A DNA stretch of 9,299 nt, from the NCBI GenBank assembly GCA_946221495.1, contig CAMIFA010000181.1, positions 1-9,299 of the forward strand, read 5' to 3'. The stretch comes from an uncultured cyanobacterium (GTDB lineage Bacteria; Cyanobacteriota; Cyanobacteriia; Cyanobacteriales; Chroococcidiopsidaceae). The notes beneath the pieces were generated by a model. It made no database searches. It saw only the letters and a list, made by a program, of their open reading frames with translations, and had not been told where the DNA came from. Below are positions 1 to 6,392 of the stretch, one piece after another; the stretch's first letter is position 1; the number at the start of each line of letters is the position of its first letter. The translations under genes and the position numbers were made by a program.

Positions 1-303
1 ATTTTAATCACTACTAAATCAGAAGGTAGAAGGGAAAATCTCTAAATTTAGACTTCAAGCAAGGAAACTTTTTTTGCGTATTAAGTATCTCGAAAACATC
101 TCTTTAGTTTCTTCGTAAATAAATTTAGGAGCTTTAAATCCGCTTTGTAGAGGGCAAAAAGATATTTTCAGACCTGATGCATCTTGCCCTCTGACGAGTA
201 TTCGGTAATTTTACTAATGGTGTTTTTCATCTAACATAAGTAGTTAATTTTAAAGAATTTAGATTTTAAAACTAAAATTTTGTAAAGCGTTGAGTATTTT
301 GAA
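1..303. other. Intergenic region upstream of the SNF2 helicase gene
   Basis: AT-rich, with no convincing gene on either strand. The one structured element is an inverted repeat at 149-192, listed separately. A promoter for the helicase operon is expected here, but I cannot point to a convincing -35/-10 pair. There is no clear Shine-Dalgarno sequence just before the ATG at 304. The gene ending or starting left of position 1 is not visible. Confidence 0.6.
149..192. repeat. Inverted repeat (possible hairpin or operator)
   Basis: AGAGGGCAA at 149-157 is exactly matched by its reverse complement TTGCCCTCT at 184-192, with 26 bases between. The stem can extend by GAT/ATC if three A residues are bulged out. 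Neither side is followed by a T-tract, so it does not look like an intrinsic terminator. It lies about 110 bases upstream of the helicase start and could be a regulatory structure or the remains of a dispersed repeat. The function is unknown. Confidence 0.45.
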
Positions 304-3300
304 ATGGCAATTCTACATGGTAGTTGGTTAATCCAAAAACAAAGCAGTTGTTTATTCATCTGGGGAGAAACTTGGCGCTCTTTGTTAACGACTGATCCTA
401 TCTTGGCAGATGAGCAAGCGTATCCCTTAGGGATGACACCAGATAAATTGTTAGCGTGGTTGCGATCGCTACCAATTGCCATAACGTTATGGGAAGAAGC
501 GGACGTAACAGCTGGACGTACCTCTCGTAAAGGTACGTCGCCAATGCAAAATGTTAAAGATACCGCATCCCGCTTTGAAGACGCTACACAAAAGTATTCT
601 CAGATAATTGCCCTACCAACTTCGATCTCGCAAAAGACAGGAACAGTAGTAATGAATCCTGTCCATTCTGGCTTATTAGCAGAAACAGAGGATTATGTAC
701 TCCAACCTTGGCGAGTCACAGGTTTTTGTTTAGAACCAATAGACGCAATAAAATTTTTGACTTCGCTGCCGTTGGGAGCTGCTAACGGAGCAAATGCCTT
801 TGTAGGAGGAGATTTACGCTTTTGGTCGCAAATTGCCCGTTGGAGTTTGGATTTGCTAAGTCGGGGTAAGTTTTTGCCTATCCTAGAACGGCAGGATAAT
901 ACAGTTATTGCTAGCTGGCGATCGCTTTTAGATAGCGCTGTTGATAGTGCGCGGCTAGAAAAATTTGCCGCCTTGATGCCTGCTGCTTGTCGTAGTTATC
1001 AGCAGGAGACAGGAGACAGGAGACAAGGGGACAAGGGGACAAGGAGACAAGGGGACAAGGAGACAGGAGAAAAAAATTATTCATCATTGGCAGTTGATCT
1101 ACCACTGCAACCGCAAGAATTATTGCTGCGATTTCTTAATAGTACGATTGACGCACAGGTAAGAGCCGCATTAAAAAACAATAACTTGCAAAGTGTACAA
1201 TCGCCATTTCAGGAGTGGCTGGCAGCTCTTCAGGCAACTAATTCTCATACAGTTACATCTCCTGGTGTAGAACGGTTGGAGTCAGCGATTACTTCTTGGA
1301 TTGCGCCACTGCAATATCAACTAAATGGGCAAAGTCTTTTTCACGCCTGCTTTTACCTTGAGCCTCCTACACAGGGGCAAAATCATTGGACTTTAACATA
1401 CTTTTTACAAGCAGCTAATGATCCAGAGTTTTTAGTTGATGCGGCAATTATTTGGCAAAATCCTGTAGAGCGCTTGGTTTATGGGCATCGGACAATTGAG
1501 CAGCCGCAGGAAACTCTACTTAGAGGTTTAGGGTTAGCTTCTAGACTGTATCCCCCAATTGCTCCTAGCTTAGAGACACAGTATCCCCAATCTTGTAACC
1601 TAACTCCCTTACAAGCGTATGAGTTTATCAAGTCAGTCGCGCCGCGTTTTGAAGATAGTGGCTTAGGCGTAGTTTTACCTCCTAGTTTGGCAAATCGGGA
1701 AGGATGGGCGAACCGTTTAGGCTTAAAAATTAGCGCCCAAACACCAGAACAAAAGCAGGGGCGTTTGGGTTTGCAGAGTTTATTGAACTTTGAGTGGAAA
1801 TTAGCGATTGGAGGACAAACGCTATCAAAAGCTCAGTTTGACCGCCTAGTGAAGCTCAATAGCCCCTTAGTAGAGATTAATGGTGAGTGGGTAGAACTGC
1901 GATCGCCAGATATCAAAACAGCGCAAGCTTTCTTTGCCGCGCGTAAGGATAAGCTCAACCTTTCTCTAGAAGATGCCCTGCGGCTAGCTATGGGCGACAC
2001 TCAGGTAATTGAAAAACTACCAGTAGTCAGCTTTGAGGCAACAGGCGCAATTCAAGAATTAATGGCAACGCTCACAAATAACCAGGCAATTGTACCTCTG
2101 CCTGCGCCAGCAAGTTTTAAGGGTGAGTTGCGACCTTATCAAGAACGGGGAGTAGCTTGGCTATCGTTTCTAGAGCGTTGGGGTTTAGGAGCGTGTCTAG
2201 CAGATGATATGGGATTGGGAAAAACAATTCAGTTCATCGCCTTTTTACTGCACCTCAAAGAGCAAGGAGCATTGAAACAAACCCTGTTGATTTGTCCTAC
2301 TTCTGTACTGGGTAACTGGGAGCGAGAAGTACGAAAATTTGCTCCTACACTAAAAGTTTTGCTGCATCACGGAGACAAACGCCCCAAAGGTAAGGAGTTC
2401 ATCCAAGCAGTTAAAGGGCATGATTTGGTAATTACAAGTTATGCTCTGATTCACCGCGATCTAAAGTCCCTGGAGAGCGTTTCTTGGCAGACAGTAGTAT
2501 TGGATGAAGCCCAAAATGTTAAAAATTCCGAGGCGAAGCAGTCACAGGCGGTGCGCCAATTAGAGGCATCATTTCGAGTTGCCTTGACTGGGACACCAGT
2601 AGAAAATAGGCTGCAAGAACTATGGTCAATTTTGGATTTTCTAAATCCAGGATATTTAGGATCACGGCAATTTTTTCAACGTCGATTTGCAATGCCGATT
2701 GAGAAATATGGAGATGCAGCTTCGTTACAGACATTGCGATCGCTTGTTCAACCTTTTATTCTCCGCCGCGTCAAAACTGATCGGGAAATTATTCAGGATT
2801 TGCCAGAAAAGCAGGAAATGACTGTATTTTGTGGGTTATCAGCTGCACAGGCAACACTTTATCAATCAGTAGTAGATAAATCTTTGGCTGAAATTGAATC
2901 AGCTCAAGGGTTGCAACGGCGGGGGATGATTTTAGCTCTGCTTGTGAAGCTAAAACAAATCTGCAATCATCCAGCGCAATATTTAAAAGAAGCCACACTT
3001 AAAGAACCACAACGTTCTGGTAAGGTTCAGCGTCTAGAGGAAATGCTGGAGGAAGCTACTTCAGAAGGCGATCGCGCTTTAATTTTCACGCAATTTGCGG
3101 AATGGGGAAAACTCCTCAAACCTCATCTAGAGCAATATCTAGGTCGAGAAATTTTGTTTTTGTATGGCAGCACCAGCAAAAAACAACGTGAGGAAATGGT
3201 TGACCGTTTCCAGCATGATCCTCAAGGTCCACCAATCATGATTCTTTCTTTAAAAGCGGGTGGCGTGGGGCTTAATTTGACACGCGCTAATCATGTTTTT

Positions 3301-3567
3301 CACTTTGATCGTTGGTGGAATCCGGCGGTAGAAAATCAAGCTACAGATCGCGTTTTTCGCATTGGTCAAACTCGCAATGTCCAAGTGCATAAATTTGTTT
3401 GTACGGGAACGTTAGAAGAAAAAGTTCACGACATGATTGAAAGCAAAAAAGCTTTAGCAGAGCAAGTCGTGGGTGCTGGTGAAGAATGGTTAACTGAAAT
3501 GGATACAGACCAACTAAGAAATTTACTAGTGCTAGATCGTAATGCTGTAATTGATGAGGAGGGGTAG
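304..3567 (+). CDS. SNF2-family DEAD/DEAH-box helicase (ATP-dependent DNA translocase)
   Basis: A 1087-aa superfamily 2 helicase-like ATPase, expected to translocate on double-stranded DNA and remodel protein-DNA complexes rather than unwind it. Visible motifs: ELRPYQ at 608-613; Walker A in DDMGLGKT, with Lys640; Ia-like PTSVLGNWE; Walker B DEAQ at 734-737; motif III LTGTPVENRLQELWS; motif IV RALIFTQF from 924; motif V GGVGLNL; motif VI QATDRVFRIGQ with Arg1016 and Arg1019. All catalytic residues are present. The long N-terminal part (roughly 1-600) includes the SNF2-associated region typical of bacterial SNF2 proteins of this size. The ATG at 304 gives an N-terminus typical for the cyanobacterial family (MAILHGSWLIQ), although its ribosome binding site is weak. 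Oddities: a 7/8-bp tandem array encodes residues 234-256, and a hairpin repeat lies near residues 71-79. The next gene starts right after the stop codon, so the two are co-translated. The biological target is not known. Confidence 0.95.
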   Translation: MAILHGSWLIQKQSSCLFIWGETWRSLLTTDPILADEQAYPLGMTPDKLLAWLRSLPIAITLWEEADVTAGRTSRKGTSPMQNVKDTASRFEDATQKYSQIIALPTSISQKTGTVVMNPVHSGLLAETEDYVLQPWRVTGFCLEPIDAIKFLTSLPLGAANGANAFVGGDLRFWSQIARWSLDLLSRGKFLPILERQDNTVIASWRSLLDSAVDSARLEKFAALMPAACRSYQQETGDRRQGDKGTRRQGDKETGEKNYSSLAVDLPLQPQELLLRFLNSTIDAQVRAALKNNNLQSVQSPFQEWLAALQATNSHTVTSPGVERLESAITSWIAPLQYQLNGQSLFHACFYLEPPTQGQNHWTLTYFLQAANDPEFLVDAAIIWQNPVERLVYGHRTIEQPQETLLRGLGLASRLYPPIAPSLETQYPQSCNLTPLQAYEFIKSVAPRFEDSGLGVVLPPSLANREGWANRLGLKISAQTPEQKQGRLGLQSLLNFEWKLAIGGQTLSKAQFDRLVKLNSPLVEINGEWVELRSPDIKTAQAFFAARKDKLNLSLEDALRLAMGDTQVIEKLPVVSFEATGAIQELMATLTNNQAIVPLPAPASFKGELRPYQERGVAWLSFLERWGLGACLADDMGLGKTIQFIAFLLHLKEQGALKQTLLICPTSVLGNWEREVRKFAPTLKVLLHHGDKRPKGKEFIQAVKGHDLVITSYALIHRDLKSLESVSWQTVVLDEAQNVKNSEAKQSQAVRQLEASFRVALTGTPVENRLQELWSILDFLNPGYLGSRQFFQRRFAMPIEKYGDAASLQTLRSLVQPFILRRVKTDREIIQDLPEKQEMTVFCGLSAAQATLYQSVVDKSLAEIESAQGLQRRGMILALLVKLKQICNHPAQYLKEATLKEPQRSGKVQRLEEMLEEATSEGDRALIFTQFAEWGKLLKPHLEQYLGREILFLYGSTSKKQREEMVDRFQHDPQGPPIMILSLKAGGVGLNLTRANHVFHFDRWWNPAVENQATDRVFRIGQTRNVQVHKFVCTGTLEEKVHDMIESKKALAEQVVGAGEEWLTEMDTDQLRNLLVLDRNAVIDEEG
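515..539. repeat. Small hairpin repeat inside the SNF2 gene
   Basis: GACGTACCT at 515-523 and its exact reverse complement AGGTACGTC at 531-539 flank a 7-base loop. Such a compact palindrome is unusual in coding DNA. It sits in a stretch that reads as a hydrophilic insert (TAGRTSRKGTSP), away from the conserved domains. It resembles a small dispersed palindromic element that entered in frame. Confidence 0.5.
1003..1070 (+). repeat. 7/8-bp tandem repeat array inside the SNF2 gene
   Basis: Three units of CAGGAGA, then five units of CAAGGRGA (8 bp, with R being G or A), then one final CAGGAGA, followed by an A-run. The array stays in the reading frame and encodes a charged low-complexity stretch (QETGDRRQGDKGTRRQGDK and onward) at residues 234-256. 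Purine-rich arrays of this look occur between genes in repeat-rich cyanobacteria; that comparison is from memory. Units of 7 and 8 bp make this a potential site of frame-changing slippage. Confidence 0.9.
3556..3564 (+). promoter_or_regulatory. Shine-Dalgarno of the SWIM gene, inside the helicase 3' end
   Basis: GAGGAGGGG lies within the last helicase codons, with the GGAGG core five bases before the ATG at 3568. It supports that start and suggests translational coupling: the ribosome ending at TAG 3565-3567 is directly next to the following start codon. Confidence 0.85.
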
Positions 3568-4398
3568 ATGACATACGATGTGCAAGCAAGTCGAGAATGG
3601 TGGGCGCAACGCTGGCTCGATTTGTTAGATTCCTATCGCTTTAAAAAGCGTTTAGAACGTGCTAGAAACTACGCGCGTCAGGGCAATGTTCTCGGCATTC
3701 AGTTTAAAGGCTCCAAGGTGTTGGCTCATGTGCAAGGTACGGAACCAGAACCGTATCAAGTTTCTCTATTCCTAGAACCGTTTACTGACGAGCAATGGGG
3801 TTATGTGATTGAAACAATGTCCCAACGGGCAATTTTTGCGGCAAAACTGCTGGCGGGAGAAATGCCGCCAAATATTGAAGAAGTGTTTACGGCGAATGGT
3901 TTGTCTTTATTTCCCTTCACGCTGTCTGATGTGCGTAGTAAGTGCTCTTGTCCAGATAAAGCCAACCCTTGCAAGCACGTCGGGGCAATTTATTATCAAC
4001 TGGGCGATCGCTTTAGTGAAGATCCTTTTGTGTTATTTCAACTACGTGGTCGCACTAAAGACCAGATTATCACGGCTCTACGTGAGTTACGAGGAAAGCG
4101 CGTTGAAATTCCTAACCCTCAAACCCCTAGTCTTCAATCTCCAACATCTAGCCCCCAACACCTTTTAAAAATCAACTCTTTTTGGCAATATAATGAGCCG
4201 CTAGAGTCAACACTTGTTGTAATTGCTCCATCTACCAGCGAGACAATTTTAGAGGTTTTGGGACCAATTCCTCTGACTCAGTCCGATGCCATTCAAACTT
4301 CTGGTTCTACAACAGAAGCAGTAATGCAGTATTTAAATACAATCTACCAACAAGTCAGCCAGCAGGCTGTTTTAGCAGCAATGAATATAGATGCTTAA
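3568..4398 (+). CDS. SWIM zinc-finger protein, partner of the SNF2 helicase
   Basis: A 276-aa protein whose clear signature is the SWIM zinc-binding motif CxCx6CxH: Cys126, Cys128, Cys135 and His137 in CSCPDKANPCKHVGAIYY. SWIM domains are predicted to bind DNA or protein and are often encoded beside SNF2 ATPases in bacteria. This protein probably acts with the upstream helicase, as a targeting or accessory subunit. The N-terminus is rich in Trp and Arg (SREWWAQRWLDLLDSYRFKK), as is usual in this family. Residues 182-199 form a Pro/Ser/Gln-rich linker that looks derived from a CC-rich repeat. The C-terminal 75 residues are less distinctive. The start follows the helicase stop directly and has a strong Shine-Dalgarno. 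The assignment as a SWIM protein is firm; the molecular function is inferred from family and context. Confidence 0.92.
   Translation: MTYDVQASREWWAQRWLDLLDSYRFKKRLERARNYARQGNVLGIQFKGSKVLAHVQGTEPEPYQVSLFLEPFTDEQWGYVIETMSQRAIFAAKLLAGEMPPNIEEVFTANGLSLFPFTLSDVRSKCSCPDKANPCKHVGAIYYQLGDRFSEDPFVLFQLRGRTKDQIITALRELRGKRVEIPNPQTPSLQSPTSSPQHLLKINSFWQYNEPLESTLVVIAPSTSETILEVLGPIPLTQSDAIQTSGSTTEAVMQYLNTIYQQVSQQAVLAAMNIDA
4111..4162 (+). repeat. CC-rich quasi-repeat forming an in-frame linker in the SWIM gene
   Basis: An irregular series of CCTAACC/CCCCTAG/CTAGCCCCC-like units encodes PNPQTPSLQSPTSSPQHL (residues 182-199). The C-rich, G-poor composition differs from the surrounding coding sequence. It resembles CCCCTA-type repeats found between genes in some cyanobacteria (from memory). 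It separates the SWIM-containing part from the C-terminal segment. Confidence 0.45.
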
Positions 4399-4718
4399 TG
4401 ATTTGCTATGAAACTATGTACCAACTAGTGTCGCTAAACGCTAAAATCCCTAGAGGCGATTCCTTGCAGGCTAGCTATGCCTCGCTTCGCTCACCATGCA
4501 ACGCAAAGCGGCAACTTTGCCTTGGGCGAACGCAAACGCTTCATGCGTCTATGCAATTGCTGATACTCTAAGTTTATTTCTAATTGCTAAAATTAACGAT
4601 GTATCATTTAAAACAAAATTATAGGTGAAAACACTTCTTCATCTATAAAGCACTTCCTGGGATGGAAATGCTAAGTTTACTAAAACTGATAATTTTAATC
4701 TTAAACTCTTAAAGACCT
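4399..4718. other. Intergenic spacer between the SWIM and vWA genes
   Basis: 320 bases without a supported gene. It contains the GC-rich repeat block at about 4455-4560 and then AT-rich DNA leading to the vWA start. A short open frame at 4662-4712 (MEMLSLLKLIILILNS, 16 aa) ends six bases before the vWA ATG. It is hydrophobic, but it is short enough to be chance. No hairpin with a T-tract is visible after the SWIM stop, so read-through into the vWA gene is possible. Confidence 0.5.
4455..4560. repeat. GC-rich dispersed-repeat-like block
   Basis: An island richer in GC than its AT-rich flanks, with recurring short words (CGCTTCGCTC, CGCAAAGCGG, GGGCGAACGC, AAACGCTTC, TGCGTCTATGC). One clear hairpin is GCAAAG 4503-4508 with CTTTGC 4515-4520. 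The style matches small dispersed repeats scattered between cyanobacterial genes. There is no open frame of note. Only a whole-genome comparison would show whether it is multicopy. Confidence 0.5.
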
Positions 4719-5393
4719 ATGCCTGAACTACTGAAACTTGAGGATGCTGTTGAATTTGCGGAAAATCCAGAGCCACGTTGTCCGTGCGTCCTACTGCTAG
4801 ATACATCTGGTTCTATGAATGGCGCAGCAATTGAGGCTTTGAATCAAGGTTTACAAACCTTTAAAGAAGAGCTAAATCGAGATAACCTCGCCAAGAAGCG
4901 AGTAGAGGTGGCGATCGTTACCTTTAACTATGAAGTTAATGTAGCTCAAGACTTTGTGACTGCCGACTCTTTTGAGCCACCAACATTAGTAGCTCAGGGA
5001 CTGACTCACATGGGTTCGGCGATTCATTTAGGGCTAGACATGATTGAAGCTCGGAAAACCCAGTATCGCAATAATGGAGTTACTTACTATCGCCCTTGGG
5101 TATTTCTAATTACAGATGGTGAGCCGCAAGGAGAGTTAGATACTATCGTTGAACAGGCATCCCAGCGTATTAAAGATGACGAAGCTAATAAGCGCGTTGC
5201 CTTCTTTGCTGTGGGTGTAGAGGACGCTAATATAGAGCGATTAAGTCAAATCGTTGTACGTAGTCCTTTAAAGCTAAAAGGACTTAACTTCCAAGAGATG
5301 TTTATTTGGCTTTCAGCTAGTATGCAAAGAGTCTCTCATTCAAAACCAGACGATCAAGTAGCTTTACCCCCACCTGGATGGGGCATAGTTTAA
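4719..5393 (+). CDS. von Willebrand factor A domain protein, TerY-like
   Basis: A 224-aa cytoplasmic protein consisting almost entirely of one vWA domain. The metal-ion-dependent adhesion site is complete: DxSxS at Asp28, Ser30 and Ser32 (LLLDTSGSMNG), Thr96 in GLTHMGS, and Asp133 in LITDGEP. No signal peptide or membrane segment is visible. The length and the pattern from PCVLLLDTSGSM through VFLITDGEP fit the TerY-like group (COG4245). Relatives are often found beside PP2C phosphatases and kinases in stress and tellurite-type clusters, but no such partner is visible here. vWA proteins usually act as metal-dependent protein-binding scaffolds. The protein ends in a short Pro-rich tail (LPPPGWGIV). 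The ATG at 4719 has only a weak Shine-Dalgarno. It lies on the same strand as the SNF2-SWIM operon, 320 bases downstream, so it could be a third member or an independent gene. Confidence 0.9.
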   Translation: MPELLKLEDAVEFAENPEPRCPCVLLLDTSGSMNGAAIEALNQGLQTFKEELNRDNLAKKRVEVAIVTFNYEVNVAQDFVTADSFEPPTLVAQGLTHMGSAIHLGLDMIEARKTQYRNNGVTYYRPWVFLITDGEPQGELDTIVEQASQRIKDDEANKRVAFFAVGVEDANIERLSQIVVRSPLKLKGLNFQEMFIWLSASMQRVSHSKPDDQVALPPPGWGIV

Positions 5394-5709
5394 ATAAGGA
5401 TGAAGATTACATGAAATCTTTTCAGCATTAGTAGTGGACAAAGACTACTCTTTGCTTTGATTTGGACAGTCGTTTTAGCTGATTGCAAGTTTAATAATTT
5501 TGCAGCTTCTGGTACTTTTTGTCTGGCTTACTATCTTAATGATTAATAAGTTGAGTGGCTTTAACTCCTTACCAGCCTCTAAAGCGGCTACCAATTACTA
5601 AGTGATTAAATTGTTGCCTTTCAATATTAAGTCAATAATATAAACAAACTTTTTAAAGCATCCAGTAATGTTTAGATCCAAATTCCAAGTGAAAGCAACT
5701 ACGACATAA
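5394..5709. other. Convergent intergenic region between the vWA and PCP_red genes
   Basis: 316 AT-rich bases without a supported gene. Both neighbours end here, so terminators are expected. Two weak hairpins follow the vWA stop: AAGATT 5403-5408 with AATCTT 5415-5420, and AGTAGT 5430-5435 with ACTACT 5444-5449 (8-base loop, followed by a T-rich but not T-only stretch). Neither is strong enough to call a terminator. Confidence 0.45.
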
Positions 5710-5895
5710 TTACTGCCCAAATTCTGCTCTTGCCTGTTCAACTAAATCTACCGTTACAACCTCTTGTTCAGCTGCACGAGCTAACTGCTCAATTCTCACC
5801 TTCGCTTGGGCACGGACAAAGAAAGGAATATTTTTCAGTTTAGCCCTAGCTTCAGGTGTCCACTGCAAGGAATTTGTAAAATTAAAGTCACTCAT
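5710..5895 (-). CDS. Small PCP_red-domain protein (ChlB C-terminus-like)
   Basis: A 61-aa protein that matches the PCP_red domain pattern: Trp12 followed by EARAKLKNIPFFVRAQAK, then a second helix (EQLARAAEQEVVTVDLVEQA). This domain forms the C-terminal end of ChlB/BchB, a subunit of the light-independent protochlorophyllide reductase, and also occurs as short stand-alone cyanobacterial proteins. Here it occupies nearly the whole protein, so this is a complete small gene rather than a ChlB fragment. The catalytic parts of ChlB are absent, so it cannot reduce protochlorophyllide by itself. A role in pigment metabolism or iron-sulfur-related assembly is only a guess. The ATG at 5895 has a weak Shine-Dalgarno (AAGAA). 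A 7-codon open frame (MSSKNHE, 5911-5888) overlaps the start codon. The family call is from remembered consensus. Confidence 0.8.
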   Translation of the reverse strand: MSDFNFTNSLQWTPEARAKLKNIPFFVRAQAKVRIEQLARAAEQEVVTVDLVEQARAEFGQ

Positions 5896-5942
5896 GGTTC
5901 TTAGAACTCATGGTCAAAGTGTACACAGTGTTAAAGCGCAAA

Positions 5943-5959
5943 CTAGATAGAATATCTAG
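5943..5959. promoter_or_regulatory. Perfect 17-bp palindrome upstream of the PCP_red gene
   Basis: CTAGATA at 5943-5949 and TATCTAG at 5953-5959 are exact inverted copies with a 3-base centre. The site lies about 48 bases upstream of the PCP_red start. On the minus strand its middle reads TATTCT, which could serve as a -10 element. A second palindrome, GTGTACAC (5919-5926), lies between it and the gene. Both are candidate operator sites, but no known regulator consensus matches convincingly. Confidence 0.35.
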
Positions 5960-6066
5960 GGGCAATAGTCTTAGTGAATAACCTTAGTAATTATGTCTTC
6001 GTAACCTCTAATACAAAGCAGATTATCCCATATAAAAGCGCATAATTCATCTTAAGCAATAATTTT

Positions 6067-6134
6067 TATATAGCGTTATTGCAAGCTTAGTGAGGAACAA
6101 CTTAAATAGAGCTTAACTTATATTTTCTTCTTTA
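6067..6134 (+). repeat. Left-end sequence of IS630-like remnant A
   Basis: From TATATAGCG (6067-6075) up to the remnant gene, this stretch aligns imperfectly with 7371-7430 in front of remnant B. Shared blocks are TATAGCGTT, CAAGCT, a central ACAACT(T)AAA and AGCTTA near the end, then ATTTTCTTC. It probably represents the end of the same mobile element. Divergence is clearly higher than in the downstream core. Confidence 0.5.
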
Positions 6135-6347
6135 GTGCCATACAAGCCTACTCGAACCCTACGCCAAAAAAAGGAACCATTACTCAGCGCCAGCTAGCCA
6201 AGCAATTGGGAGTTGCATTGAGTTTTAGAGAAAAGTTACTCAAACAACATCAAAAGACAGGAAGTATTGCACCGAAGATCAGGACTCAACAAACCTCAAC
6301 CATATTGAATCCAAGAGCAATTAAAGGTGCTTGAGCAATATGTGTGT
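6135..6347 (+). pseudogene. IS630-type transposase N-terminus, remnant A (frameshifted)
   Basis: Pieced together across frames, this reads (V)PYKPTRTLRQK, then KGTITQRQLAKQLGVALSF, REKLLKQHQKTGSIAPKIR, TQQTSTILN and QEQLKVLEQYV. That is the N-terminal helix-turn-helix of an IS630-family-type transposase. Compared with remnant B, 19 bases are missing after the A-run near 6170, removing the KIVDAY segment and shifting the frame. A likely extra C near 6311 shifts it again; the frame with KGTIT ends at TGA 6332-6334. The DDE catalytic domain is absent. The family is named from remembered consensus. Remnant A lies just downstream of the glycosyltransferase stop and is read on the opposite strand. 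Confidence 0.65.
6170..6259 (+). repeat. 90-bp direct repeat, copy A
   Basis: Identical base for base to 7485-7574, in the same orientation. It begins at AAAGGAACC and ends at AAAAGACA, covering the helix-turn-helix coding part of the transposase remnant. The flanking parts of the two remnants are more diverged than this core. Confidence 0.9.
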
Positions 6348-6392
6348 TACTGTTCAGAGTATTTTTACTATCATCACTAACTTAGGTAGAGC

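Noticed and set aside
231..482. 83-residue open frame on the minus strand over the SNF2 start
   Set aside because: No recognisable domain; it mostly overlaps the strongly supported helicase gene in another frame.
1003..1070. CRISPR-like array
   Set aside because: Units are only 7-8 bp with no spacers; it is a simple tandem repeat.
3809..4168. 119-residue plus-strand open frame inside the SWIM gene
   Set aside because: It is the +1-frame shadow of the SWIM coding sequence; the Cys-rich look comes from that gene's codons.
5403..5449. Terminator after the vWA gene
   Set aside because: The hairpins have only 6-bp AT-rich stems and no clean T-tract.
5921..5936. NtcA-type site upstream of the PCP_red gene
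   Set aside because: GTA-N8-TAA misses the GTA-N8-TAC consensus at the last base, and no matching -10 spacing was clear.
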